From positions 620,001 to 684,000 of the forward strand of contig OZ244900.1 of the NCBI GenBank assembly GCA_965221595.1: a DNA stretch of 64,000 nucleotides. Reading direction: 5' to 3'. The first letter of the stretch is position 1; every line of letters begins with the position of its first letter. This document shows positions 53,178 to 61,585 of this stretch, in pieces. The position numbers and the translations under genes are program-made. This stretch comes from JAAXGX01 sp965221595 (GTDB lineage: Bacteria; Acidobacteriota; Vicinamibacteria; Vicinamibacterales; UBA8438). The notes below the pieces were generated by a model that did no database searches, was not told the origin of the DNA, and saw nothing but the letters and a program-made list of their open reading frames with translations.

Positions 53178-53420
53178 TCACGATTTCAGGACTGCCTTGG
53201 ACAATTCGTAGAAGCCCACCACCAGTCCCAGCAACAGCCCGACGAGCAGCCCCCAGGGCTCCGTCTGCTGCCAGCGGTCGACCAGATGCCCCACGCCGCC
53301 CAGCAGGAGAATGGCGCCGATCAGCGAGTAGCTGGCCGTTGCTGCCGGTCCTGCCCTGCGGATATTGGCTTGCAGTTGCTGCAGGGAGCGCGCCAGAAAC
53401 GGGTCTCGCTCGTCGGGCAT
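53178..53420 (-). CDS. atpZ: AtpZ-like small membrane protein of the Fo operon
   Basis: 80 residues from ATG 53420 (an upstream start at 53459 is possible). Two helices: ASYSLIGAILLLGGVGHLVDRW and WGLLVGLLLGLVVGFYELSKAVLKS, with the GH...D..W and GxxxGF pattern of the AtpZ/ATPase gene1 family that precedes Fo genes in many bacteria and partners AtpI. Three bases from the atpI start. First gene of the operon. Confidence 0.8.
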   Translation of the reverse strand: MPDERDPFLARSLQQLQANIRRAGPAATASYSLIGAILLLGGVGHLVDRWQQTEPWGLLVGLLLGLVVGFYELSKAVLKS

Positions 53421-53613
53421 GTGCAGCTCGAACCCGGAGCAGGCCGCCCAAGGCCGCACCGGCGCCGCTCAAAGCGCCTGGAGACAGCGCCTTCTCCCGA
53501 GGCGGAACAAAACGACCTATGATAGCAAACGCGCCTGCCACCGGCAACTCGCCTGCCACCGGCAGCCGTCCAGCGGAGGCTCGGGTGGGGCGGCGCGTAC
53601 GCCGTCGACGGAC
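53421..53613. other. divergent spacer with an 18-bp tandem duplication
   Basis: 193 bases between atpZ (minus) and the PhzF gene (plus). 53532-53549 and 53550-53567 are two copies of an 18-bp unit starting CGCCTGCCACCGGCA (first 15 bases identical), each with a small TGCC/GGCA hairpin. TATGAT (53515-53520 region) on plus and TATCAT on minus overlap and could be -10 elements, but no -35 is clear. Confidence 0.4.
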
Positions 53614-54405
53614 ATGGTCATCACGCAGGTCGATGCGTTCACGGACACGCCGTTTCGCGGCAACCCGGCGGCCGTCTGCCTGTTGGAGGAGCCGCGGGAC
53701 GCCGGCTGGATGCAGTCGCTGGCTGGCGAGATGAATCTGTCGGAGACCGCGTTCCTTGCGCGGCGGCCGGACGGGACGTTCGACCTGCGCTGGTTCACGC
53801 CGGCCGTGGAGGTGGACCTGTGCGGGCATGCGACGCTGGCGGCCGCACACGTGCTGTGGGAGCAGGGCAACGCCGGGCCCGTCGGCGAGCTCCGCTTCCA
53901 CACGCGGTCCGGCCTGCTGAGCGCGCGCCGTTGCGACGACTGGATGGAGCTCGATTTCCCGGCGGACCCGGTCCGGGCAGTCGCGCCGCCGCCGGACCTG
54001 GTCGAGGCGCTCGGCGTGGAGCCGCGCTACCTGGGGCGCGGTCGCTTCGACTACCTGGCCGAAGTCGAATCCGAAGCTGCGGTGCGCGGACTGCGTCCCG
54101 ATCTCCACCGTCTCCGGACGGTCGCGACGCGCGGTGTGATTGTCACCGCGCGCGCCTCCACGCCCGGCTTCGATTTCGTCTCGCGCTTCTTCGCGCCGGC
54201 TTCAGGCGTGGACGAGGATCCGGTCACCGGCTCTGCCCACTGCTGCCTGGGTCCCTACTGGCGGCGGCACCTGGGCGGAGAGGAATTCACGGCGTGGCAG
54301 GCCTCGCCGCGCGGCGGCTTGGTGCGCGTACGCGTGGGTGCCGAGCGGGTGCTGCTGCGGGGGCAGGCGGTGACGGTGTTCAGGGCCCGGCTGGCCGTAC
54401 CCTGA
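53614..54405 (+). CDS. PhzF-family isomerase/epimerase
   Basis: 263 residues: VDAFTDTPFRGNPAAVCLL at the start, the catalytic Glu44 in MNLSETAFL, DLRWFTPAVEVDLCGHATLAAA, FVSRFFAPASGVDEDPVTGSAHCCLGPYW. This is the diaminopimelate-epimerase-like PhzF fold; most members are uncharacterised and not involved in phenazine synthesis. No phenazine genes are near. ATG 53614 gives the family start. Converges on the beta-propeller gene with a 26-base overlap. Confidence 0.92.
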   Translation: MVITQVDAFTDTPFRGNPAAVCLLEEPRDAGWMQSLAGEMNLSETAFLARRPDGTFDLRWFTPAVEVDLCGHATLAAAHVLWEQGNAGPVGELRFHTRSGLLSARRCDDWMELDFPADPVRAVAPPPDLVEALGVEPRYLGRGRFDYLAEVESEAAVRGLRPDLHRLRTVATRGVIVTARASTPGFDFVSRFFAPASGVDEDPVTGSAHCCLGPYWRRHLGGEEFTAWQASPRGGLVRVRVGAERVLLRGQAVTVFRARLAVP

Positions 54406-55417
54406 ACTCGTAGCAGCCGGGAGTGACGAGCAGGCGGCCGGGACCGGGGAACGAGAGGCTGGTGGGCTGGATGACGCCGGCGGCCCGGAGTCTGAGGGTG
54501 CGCACCTTCTCGCCGTCCGGGTCGTAGACGTAGACGTACGGCACGGTCAGGGCGATCCACAGGTACCCGTCGGGGTCGACGGTGGCCGAACGGACAGTCG
54601 GCGGGACGATGGGCACGGTCCGCCCCCGACCTATCGAGCGGCTCGGCCAGGTGGTGGGCAGCGCCGCCAGCAGGGGGTCGAGCTCGCGGCCCTCGATGTG
54701 ACGCTCGAACACCAGCCGCCCGTTCGCGTCGTACTTGCGGAAGACCGGGACGCCGGCCTGGAACACGAAGTAGTAGCCGCCCTGCGGGTTGACGAGCGGC
54801 AGGCCGCTGTTGAGCGCGAGGTGCACGTCCCGGTCGTCTTCGTGTCCGGTCCGCCGGAAGACGCCGAACGTGTGGAACGGATGCCCGGCGAGGCTGAACT
54901 CCGTCATCAGGCCGCCCAGCTCCGGCTGGCTCATGAGCACCGCGCGCCCCGTGAACTGCAGCGAAGCCACGCCGGTCAGCACCAGGTCTCCCAGCGTGAT
55001 GCGCGGCGCCGCACGGCCTGCCAGGCGGAAGCCGCCGATGCGGGTCCCGTCGGCCTCGAAGATCTGCACGCGCTCGCGGCCCTCCGGCGCGTCGGCCACC
55101 ACGAAGCGACCGTCCGGCGCCATGTGAAAGGCGCTGGCGCCCAGCAGGCGGCCGTCCTCGGGGCCGATCCGAACGATCTGCGACGCCTGACCGCCAGCCG
55201 TGATGCGGTGCACGCTGTGCGAGCGGCGGTCGAAGACATAGTAGTCGCCATTCGGGCCCTGCTGGAATCCTGCGGGCGCGCGGAACTGCCCGACGACGTG
55301 GGGCGCCAGGCCGCCGCTGGAGCGGACCTCCTCCACCCGCCCGAGCGACTGCGCCGCGGGCAGGGCGAGCGTAACGCCGCAGGCCAGTCCCAACGCCAGT
55401 GCCAAGGGTCTCGTCAC
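54380..55417 (-). CDS. secreted six-bladed beta-propeller (NHL-like) protein
   Basis: 345 residues from GTG 55417, which follows AGGAG and starts a signal peptide (PLALALGLACGVTLALPAAQ); GTG 55456 would add 13 residues. Repeated blade motifs are visible: NGDYYVFDRRSHSVHRI, PDGRFVVADAPEGRERVQIFEADG, and VDPDGYLWIALTVPYVYVYDPDGEKVRTL. Fits NHL/6-blade propellers, usually periplasmic or outer-membrane binding proteins. Ligand unknown. May be cotranscribed with the E1 gene 61 bases upstream. Confidence 0.75.
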   Translation of the reverse strand: MTRPLALALGLACGVTLALPAAQSLGRVEEVRSSGGLAPHVVGQFRAPAGFQQGPNGDYYVFDRRSHSVHRITAGGQASQIVRIGPEDGRLLGASAFHMAPDGRFVVADAPEGRERVQIFEADGTRIGGFRLAGRAAPRITLGDLVLTGVASLQFTGRAVLMSQPELGGLMTEFSLAGHPFHTFGVFRRTGHEDDRDVHLALNSGLPLVNPQGGYYFVFQAGVPVFRKYDANGRLVFERHIEGRELDPLLAALPTTWPSRSIGRGRTVPIVPPTVRSATVDPDGYLWIALTVPYVYVYDPDGEKVRTLRLRAAGVIQPTSLSFPGPGRLLVTPGCYEFRVRPAGP

Positions 55418-55478
55418 GGCTCCTGGCCCGCCTCCCGGGGCGACGCACGGCTTCACCGGAGACCGCCGGCGCCGCTGA

Positions 55479-57617
55479 TCAGAAGCGGGCGGTCTCGCGG
55501 ATCGCCTGCAGGATGTCCGACGCCTGCGGCAGAATCTCCTCTTCGAGAACCGGATGGTAGGCGACCGGACAGTCGAGGGCGCCGACCCGCTTCACCGGCG
55601 CGTCGAGGTGCTCGAACAACTCGCCCCCGATGCGTGCGGCGAGTTCTGCCCCGAAGCCGCACGTCAGTTGATCCTCGTGGGCGATCACGACGCGGTTGGT
55701 CGCGCGCACAGCCCGGGCGATGCCTTCCCAGTCGCAGGGGGCAATGGTGCGCAGGTCGAGCACGCGGACGTCGATGTCCTCCTGGCGGACCTGCTCGGCG
55801 GCCTGGAGGGTGCGCTGTACAAGAGCGCCCCACGTGACGACCGTGACGTCGGCGCCCTCGCGCCGCACAACGGACCGGCCGAAGGGGAGCACGTAGTCCG
55901 GGCCCGGATAGGAATCCTTGTTGTACGTCTGGCGGTACAGATGCTTGTGTTCGAGAAAGAGCACGGGGTCGTCGCAGCGGATTGCCGTGCGCAGCAGGCC
56001 GGCGGCATCGGCGGCGGTCGACGGGAAGACGACACGCAACCCCGGGCAGTGCGCGAATATGCTCTCGCCGGACTGCGAGTGGTACAGGGAGCCGCCGCGC
56101 AGGTACCCGCCGATCGGGGCACGGATCACCACGGGACAGGCGAACGCGTTGTTCGAACGGTACCGCAGCATCGTCAGCTCGTCGCGAATCTGCATCATGG
56201 CAGGCCAGATGTAGTCGAAGAACTGGATTTCGACTACCGACTTGAGCCCGCGAATGGCCATGCCTATCGCGCGTCCCACGATGTTCGCCTCGGCCAGCGG
56301 CGAGTTGAAGACCCGCAGGTCGCCGAACGCGCGCTGCAGCCCGAGCGTGGCCTTGAACACACCCCCCTTGCCCGGCAGCTCGGCGAGCAGCTCGGAGCGG
56401 CTGACGTCCGCCACGTCCTCCCCGAACACCACGATGCGCCGGTCGCGCTGCATCTCGTCCTGCAGCGTGCGGTTGATGGCCGCGACCATCGTCTCCGGCG
56501 CACCGGTCGGCCGGGGGGCGCTTTCGAAGTCGGCCGACGCGGGATCGACCGCCGGCGAATACAGATAGAGGCTGGCGGTGGCCGGGTCCGGCGCCGGCGC
56601 CGCGAGCGCCCGGTCGGTAGCCTCCTGCAGTTCCCGGTCGACGGCGGCGGCCAGCGCCGCGAGCTCCTCGCGCGTGGCCAGCGCCTGTTCCTGGAGATAC
56701 GCGGCGCACAGCTTCAGAGGGTCGCGCGCGGCTTCGTCCTCGCGTTCCGCGGGGCTCTTGTACGCCCGCTCGTCGTCCGACATCGAGTGCGAGTACGGGC
56801 GTGTGACACTCGCCCGCACGAGTGCCGGACCCGAGCGCGCACGCGCGTAGCCGACGGCGTCCTGCATCGCCCCGACGCTCGCGGCGGCGTCGGTGCCGTC
56901 GACGCGAATCACCTTCAGGCCCGGAAACGACTCGACCAGGTGCGAGACGTCACCGCCCGGTGTCTGGGCTTCCACCGGCACGGAGATCGCGTAGCCGTTG
57001 TCCTCGACGAGATACACCACGGGCAGTCCCCGCGTGCACGCCGTGTTGAGCGATTCCCAGAACTCGCCTTCGCTGGTCGACCCGTCCCCCAGCGCGACGA
57101 AGACGACTTCGTCGCCGCGGGCGGTGATGATCTCGGTCAGCCCCGGCACATGCCGGGAGATCTCGCCGGCTTCCGCGGCGCCCACCGCATGGAGGCACTG
57201 GGTTGCGCAGGCGCTCGAGGGCGACACGATATGGAGTCGAGGGGAGCACCAGTGCGTTGGCATCTGGCGGCCGCCCGAGAAGGGGTCGTCGGCTGCGCCG
57301 ACCGCGCTCAGGAGCATGTCGAACGGCGTTACGCCCAGGGTCAGGCAGAGCGCCCGATCGCGGTAGTAGGGAAAGAACCAGTCGTGCCCCGCCCGCAGCG
57401 CCATGCCCGCGGCGACCTGGATGGCCTCGTGTCCGGCAGCGCTGATCTGGAAGTAGGTCCGGCTCTGGTTCTTGAGCTGAATCTCCTTGTCGTCGAGCCG
57501 GCGCGACAGCAGCATCGTGCGGTAGAAGCGGTGCCATTGCTCGCGCGAGAGGATCCCGCGGCTGTCGGTGATCGACGGCGCGACGGTCGGCGCGTTCGTG
57601 ACCGAAGAACCCTTCAT
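55479..57617 (-). CDS. 2-oxoacid dehydrogenase E1, fused alpha and beta subunits
   Basis: 712 residues. Alpha half (1 to about 365): FYRTMLLSRRLDDKEIQL, QISAAGHEAIQVAAGMAL, and the thiamine diphosphate site VALGDGSTSEGEFWESLNTA...VEDNGYAISVP, with the phosphorylation-loop SVTRPYSHSMSDDE. Beta half (about 385-712): ETMVAAINRTLQDEM, VFGEDVADV, RVFNSPLAEANIVGRAIGMA, YLRGGSLYHSQSGESIFAHCPGL and AHEDQLTCGFGAELAARI. Resembles branched-chain 2-oxoacid dehydrogenase E1. ATG 57617 is preceded by AAGGAT. No E2 or E3 gene is nearby. Confidence 0.92.
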   Translation of the reverse strand: MKGSSVTNAPTVAPSITDSRGILSREQWHRFYRTMLLSRRLDDKEIQLKNQSRTYFQISAAGHEAIQVAAGMALRAGHDWFFPYYRDRALCLTLGVTPFDMLLSAVGAADDPFSGGRQMPTHWCSPRLHIVSPSSACATQCLHAVGAAEAGEISRHVPGLTEIITARGDEVVFVALGDGSTSEGEFWESLNTACTRGLPVVYLVEDNGYAISVPVEAQTPGGDVSHLVESFPGLKVIRVDGTDAAASVGAMQDAVGYARARSGPALVRASVTRPYSHSMSDDERAYKSPAEREDEAARDPLKLCAAYLQEQALATREELAALAAAVDRELQEATDRALAAPAPDPATASLYLYSPAVDPASADFESAPRPTGAPETMVAAINRTLQDEMQRDRRIVVFGEDVADVSRSELLAELPGKGGVFKATLGLQRAFGDLRVFNSPLAEANIVGRAIGMAIRGLKSVVEIQFFDYIWPAMMQIRDELTMLRYRSNNAFACPVVIRAPIGGYLRGGSLYHSQSGESIFAHCPGLRVVFPSTAADAAGLLRTAIRCDDPVLFLEHKHLYRQTYNKDSYPGPDYVLPFGRSVVRREGADVTVVTWGALVQRTLQAAEQVRQEDIDVRVLDLRTIAPCDWEGIARAVRATNRVVIAHEDQLTCGFGAELAARIGGELFEHLDAPVKRVGALDCPVAYHPVLEEEILPQASDILQAIRETARF

Positions 57618-57687
57618 GGTGCAGAATCCTTGCAGGGGTCGAGAGACGACCTCACGGCAGCCCTTCGGAACGAGCGCACGACCTGCG

Positions 57688-57696
57688 ATTATATCA
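57688..57696 (-). promoter_or_regulatory. extended -10 element upstream of the E1 gene
   Basis: On the minus strand TGATATAAT (57696-57688) is an exact extended -10 (TGnTATAAT). No -35 at proper spacing, as is usual for extended -10 promoters. Would start mRNA near 57681, about 65 bases before ATG 57617. Confidence 0.45.
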
Positions 57697-57753
57697 GCCC
57701 CACCCCGCTCGGGCTGCAAGGTGCAGGCGCGAGCGGAGAAGCTGGAGAACGTC

Positions 57754-58194
57754 ATGACGCCCGACGCGGCACTCCACCGCTGGAGCGATCTGCGGCTCGA
57801 AAAGGTGACCGCCATGGTCTCCTGCAAGGTGATTGCCGGCGATCGGCAGACCATGATTCAGGCGTATCTCAAGCGGGGTGCGCAGATTCCGCTGCACGCG
57901 CACGAGGCCGATCAGCTCGTCTACATCCTGCGGGGTGTGATGCGGTGTGTCGTGGGCACGCGAGAGATCACGGTGCGCGAGGGCGAGGTCCTGCACGTGC
58001 CTGCCCGGCTGCAGCATCAGGCAGAGGCTGTGGAGGATACGTTCGAACTGGTCGTGTTCGCGCCCGGGCAGTCGCCCGGCGCCGGCCAGGACTCTGCGCC
58101 GCAAGAACCACGCGGACTCCGCACGGCGCGCCGCGGCAGGAGCGGTGCGGGGCTATCGGGTCCCGGCGAGCGGACGCCGGGGTTCGGGGCGTAG
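57754..58194 (+). CDS. small cupin-domain protein with repeat-encoded tail
   Basis: 146 residues from ATG 57754, preceded by GGAGAA. Single cupin domain in residues 10-108: HAHEADQLVYILRGVMRCVVG (metal motif 1) and EGEVLHVPARLQHQAEAVEDT (motif 2). Such proteins often bind metal or act as isomerases or sensors; substrate unknown. After GQSPGAGQDSAP the reading frame runs on because the usual TAG of the type A repeat is CAA here, adding about 33 repeat-encoded residues until the TAG in the type B palindrome (58192-58194). Divergent from the E1 gene. Confidence 0.82.
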   Translation: MTPDAALHRWSDLRLEKVTAMVSCKVIAGDRQTMIQAYLKRGAQIPLHAHEADQLVYILRGVMRCVVGTREITVREGEVLHVPARLQHQAEAVEDTFELVVFAPGQSPGAGQDSAPQEPRGLRTARRGRSGAGLSGPGERTPGFGA

Positions 58195-58297
58195 CCCCGT
58201 CTGGTCGACCATGCCCGATAGGCTTCTTCGTCGCGTCTTGCCGGGTGGGCGCCTCGCCCGTCTCGGCGCGCCGCGGGGTTTCACCACGGGCTGCTAG
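58083..58297. repeat. composite dispersed repeat, most complete copy (A-B-D-C)
   Basis: In order: type A hairpin GGACTCTGCG/CGCGGACTCC (58089-58120), type B hairpin CGGGGC-GTA-GCCCCG (58185-58199), type D core (58203-58259, reverse complement of 39086-39141), and type C half-site CCACGGGCTGCTAG (58284-58297). The cupin stop is in the B loop and the rhomboid stop is the CTA at 58294-58296. This shows how the separate blocks elsewhere in the window can combine into a unit of about 215 bp. Confidence 0.6.
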
Positions 58298-59067
58298 TGA
58301 ATCCGATCGCGCCAGTCGCGATCCCGGCTGCCCGGATACACGTCGAATCGCCGGCGCAGGCGGTTCATGCGCCAGCGCAGCCAGCGGTAGCGGAGGTCGG
58401 CCAGCACGCCGAGCCGGCCCAGGGACACGCCGCGCAGGCGGCGCAGATACAGGTAGCCTGCCACGAGCCCGCCGAGATGCGTGATGTGTGCCACGCCTCC
58501 GCCGCGCGGGGCGGACACGAAGGCTACCGCGCCCAGAATCATCACGAAGTACTTCGCCGGCACCGGGAAGAGCAGGAACATCAGAATCGGGGTGTCCGGG
58601 TAGTACAGCGCGAAGGCCATCAACAGGCCGTAGATGGCGCCTGAGGCACCAATCGTGATCGTCGCATACGTCGCGGCACTGAACGAGAAGGGCAGCAGCG
58701 CCACGATCATCGTAATGACGGCCGCCCCGACGCCGGCCACGAAGTAGTACCGCAGGAAGAAGCGCGTGCCCCACAGCCGTTCGAGCTGGACCCCGAACAT
58801 CCACAGGATCAGCATGTTGATCAGGATGTGGCCGACGCCGCCGTGCATGAACAGGTACGTGACCGGCTGCCACACGTGGAGCCCGGTCAGCGTCAGGGCC
58901 GGGGTCAGACCCAGGAGCTCGCTGAGCCGGAGCCGCACGCTGCCGGGAGCGAGCGCGATGATGAGGAACACCGCGACGTTGACCCAGATGAGCCATTTGA
59001 CCGCCGGCGTCATGAGGCCGGGGCCCAACGAGTAGCCGCCAGTTCCCTGATAGTGGATACGACGCAT
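58294..59067 (-). CDS. rhomboid-family intramembrane serine protease
   Basis: 257 residues with six helices: WLIWVNVAVFLIIAL, HVWQPVTYLFMHGGVGHILINMLILWMFG, catalytic Ser142 in GASGAIYGLL, and His197 in HITHLGGLVAGYLY. Both members of the catalytic dyad are present, so it should be active. Basic C-terminal tail of about 45 residues ends in the type C repeat, which supplies its TAG. Substrates unknown. Confidence 0.93.
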   Translation of the reverse strand: MRRIHYQGTGGYSLGPGLMTPAVKWLIWVNVAVFLIIALAPGSVRLRLSELLGLTPALTLTGLHVWQPVTYLFMHGGVGHILINMLILWMFGVQLERLWGTRFFLRYYFVAGVGAAVITMIVALLPFSFSAATYATITIGASGAIYGLLMAFALYYPDTPILMFLLFPVPAKYFVMILGAVAFVSAPRGGGVAHITHLGGLVAGYLYLRRLRGVSLGRLGVLADLRYRWLRWRMNRLRRRFDVYPGSRDRDWRDRIH

Positions 59068-59130
59068 TCCGAGCCGCCCGGCGAACGCAGCATCGTACCA
59101 TAGGGCGCCGCGTGCGTTTCGGAACCGGGG

Positions 59131-60816
59131 TCATTCGCCGGCGCGCGCCCGGCGCGTGCGGGACCCGAGCCGCGCGCCGAGATGCCGGAGCGTGTCATCC
59201 CATTCGCGGATCCGCAGCAGGCGGGCGCAGACCGCGAGGACCAGGAGTCCGCCTCCGATGCTGGCGGCGACCCGCACCAGCCGTGCGGCCAGGGTGGCGC
59301 CGGGCCAGGCCGCGAGCAGCGCGGCGTGGATGCCCGGCACGGCTGCTCCCATGCAGCCCGCGGCAACGGCTATTTTCACGAACGCAGTCAGCACCCGGCG
59401 CGTATCGAGACCGCCGAGACGCTGGCGCAGGAAGTACCCCAACAACCCTGCATTGACGAGTGCGGCGATCGAGGTCCCGAGGGCCAGCCCCCGGTAGCCC
59501 ATGCGTTCGACCAGCATCACGTTCAGGATCACGTTGAGGGTGACCGACGCCACGCTGATGAGGGTGGGCGTCAGGCTGTTCCCCAGCGCGTAGAAGCACG
59601 GAACGGTGATTCTGACGGCGGAGTAACCGAGGAGTCCCGGCGCGTAGAAGGCGAGCGCGGTCGCGGTTGCCCGGGTGTCGTCCGGCGAGAAGCTGCCGCG
59701 CTCGAAGACGAGTTCGACGATCGGCCCGGCGAGCACGACCAGCCCGACCGTGGCCGGCGCACCCAGCATGAGCATCATGCGCAGGGCGCTCGAGATTGTC
59801 TCGCGGATGCCGTCGAGCCGGTCCAGCGCGGCAGCGCGGGAGACCGCCGGCAGCGTCGCCGTCGCGATCGAGACGCCGAACAGGCCGATGGGGAGATACA
59901 TGAGCCGGAACGCGTAGTTGAGCCACGACACCGCGCCCGTGCCTTCCCCGGTGGCGAGGATCGTGTTGACCAGCACGTTGATCTGGACGGCCGCACCGGC
60001 CAGCGTGCCGGGACCGATGAGCGTCAGGATGTCCCGCAAACCGCGGTCCCGCGGGTCGAGCTCGAGCCGATAGCGGTACCCCTCCCGAAGGAGGGCCGGC
60101 ACCTGCAAGGCGATCTGCCCGGTGCCTCCCAGGAGCATGCCGACGGCGATGCCGACAATGGGGTTCAAGCCCAGGTGCGAGGAGGCCGGTACGAGGCAGA
60201 TCGCGCCGAAGATGATGCCGACGTTGAACATCGCGGGGGAAACGGCCGGCGTGAAGAAGCGGTTGAGCGAGTTCAACATCCCCGTGAGCACGGCGGCGAG
60301 CGCCACCAGGGTGAGGAATGGGAGCACGATGCGGCTCAACGTCACAGTCAGCTCCAGCTTGCCCGGGACCGCAGCGTAGTCCCCCGCCAGCAGCTCGGCC
60401 AGGGGGCGGGCGAATATGATCCCGGCCAGCACCAGCAGCCCGGTGACGACAATCAGCGCGTTGATGAGCTGGTTGCCGAGCTGCCAAGCCGCGGCCCGGC
60501 CGCGCCGGGTCAGCCGTCGTGTGAACGTGGGCACGAACGCCGCGCTCATCGCGCCCTCGGCAAAGAGGTCACGCATCAGGTTCGGGACGCGGTACGCCAC
60601 GTTGAACGCATCCATTGCGTTGCCGGCACCGAACAGGTAGGCGAGGATCTGGTCGCGTATGAGTCCAAGCACGCGGCTGGTCAGGGTGGCGGCGCCGACG
60701 ACGCCGGCGGATCTGGCGAGTCGAGCGGCGGAAGGCGGGGCGCCGGGAGGCTCCGGTGAAGCCACCGCCGGCGCGGTGGGTTCGGAGGGGGCCGTCACTG
60801 GCGGTGAGGGTAACAC
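59131..60816 (-). CDS. murJ: lipid II flippase MurJ
   Basis: 561 residues with fourteen helices of the MviN/MurJ family, which flips lipid II for peptidoglycan synthesis. SAGVVGAATLTSRVLGLIRDQILAYLFGAGNAMDAFNVAYRVPNLMRDLFAEGAMSAAFVPTF-type region at residues 37-96 is diagnostic; FERGSFSPDDT near 390 and RITVPCFYALGNSLTPTLIS near 430 also match. Start GTG 60816 gives a Pro/Ala-rich N-terminus of about 35 residues before the first helix. Lies 13 bases downstream of the STN-like gene. Confidence 0.95.
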   Translation of the reverse strand: MLPSPPVTAPSEPTAPAVASPEPPGAPPSAARLARSAGVVGAATLTSRVLGLIRDQILAYLFGAGNAMDAFNVAYRVPNLMRDLFAEGAMSAAFVPTFTRRLTRRGRAAAWQLGNQLINALIVVTGLLVLAGIIFARPLAELLAGDYAAVPGKLELTVTLSRIVLPFLTLVALAAVLTGMLNSLNRFFTPAVSPAMFNVGIIFGAICLVPASSHLGLNPIVGIAVGMLLGGTGQIALQVPALLREGYRYRLELDPRDRGLRDILTLIGPGTLAGAAVQINVLVNTILATGEGTGAVSWLNYAFRLMYLPIGLFGVSIATATLPAVSRAAALDRLDGIRETISSALRMMLMLGAPATVGLVVLAGPIVELVFERGSFSPDDTRATATALAFYAPGLLGYSAVRITVPCFYALGNSLTPTLISVASVTLNVILNVMLVERMGYRGLALGTSIAALVNAGLLGYFLRQRLGGLDTRRVLTAFVKIAVAAGCMGAAVPGIHAALLAAWPGATLAARLVRVAASIGGGLLVLAVCARLLRIREWDDTLRHLGARLGSRTRRARAGE

Positions 60817-60829
60817 ACGGCCAGGACTG

Positions 60830-61585
60830 CTACCGCGCGGGCGACGGCGGGGCGCCGGTGCGGCGGCGGGGTCGGTCCGACGGCGCCCGGGGCTGCGGCA
60901 CGGGCGCGTCGGGCTGCAGGATCACGCCCGGCCGTGGCGCTGTGGGCGGTCCCGGAGCGGTCGCGGCTCCCGGCGCGGGCAGCGGGAAGAAGGTCGGCCG
61001 CGGGTCGTCCGCCGGCTGGGCGGCCGACTCGTAGCGTCGCCTGAGCGACTCGAGCAGCTCCAGATCGTCGAGATCGTCTTCTTGCGTGTCCTCGTCGTCG
61101 TCCGCCTCGGCGCCCGCAGCCGGCGCGCCGGGCAGCGCGCGCGCACGCGGCGGCTGCGGGCGGAGAACACGGACCCGGTCCAGGTCGGCGTGTGGCCGCG
61201 CGGCCCGGCGCCCACCGCCGGTCATGATCAGCACACGCTCGAACGCGGACAGGCCCGGTTGCCGCGCCGACCTGGACTCGGCGATGTAGCCTCCGGTTGC
61301 ACGCAGCAGCACCCGCAACGCCTCGCGTTCCGGGACGTCCACCAGGTGGACGGACACTGGCCACGTCGGCAGGCCGTTCGCGGCGACGAAGCGCGTATCT
61401 CCCAGCCGCGCCCACTCGCCGAGGATGGTATCCAGGGGCACGTCGGCTGCCACGACCGTGATGCGGTTGGCATGGAACGACAGCTCCAGCTCATCGGTGG
61501 CGGCGCTCGCGGCGGCCGCCGCGAGCGCCGCCACCGATGCAATCCTCGCCCAGCCCGCCATGCGGCCCATCATAACGACGATCAC
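60830..61585 (-). CDS. secreted STN-like domain protein, unknown function
   Basis: 251 residues (start GTG 61585 overlapping the ychF stop as GTGA; ATG 61573 or 61561 also possible). Signal peptide (RIASVAALAAAAASAATD), then a segment of about 70 residues, ITVVAADVPLDTILGEWARLGDTRF...VHLVDVPEREALRVLLRATGGYIA, with the secretin/TonB short N-terminal (STN) pattern. The C-terminal 130 residues are low-complexity, first acidic (DDDEDTQEDDLDD) then Pro/Arg/Ala-rich. STN domains usually front secretins or TonB receptors; here it stands alone. Confidence 0.65.
   Translation of the reverse strand: MIVVMMGRMAGWARIASVAALAAAAASAATDELELSFHANRITVVAADVPLDTILGEWARLGDTRFVAANGLPTWPVSVHLVDVPEREALRVLLRATGGYIAESRSARQPGLSAFERVLIMTGGGRRAARPHADLDRVRVLRPQPPRARALPGAPAAGAEADDDEDTQEDDLDDLELLESLRRRYESAAQPADDPRPTFFPLPAPGAATAPGPPTAPRPGVILQPDAPVPQPRAPSDRPRRRTGAPPSPAR

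Noticed and set aside
53614..54405. Phenazine biosynthesis
   Set aside because: Only a generic PhzF-family isomerase is present; no phzA-E or G genes nearby.
55554..58484. 976-codon plus-strand open frame opposite the E1 gene
   Set aside because: The minus-strand E1 fusion is recognisable along its full length; the plus frame has no domain and runs through the repeat.
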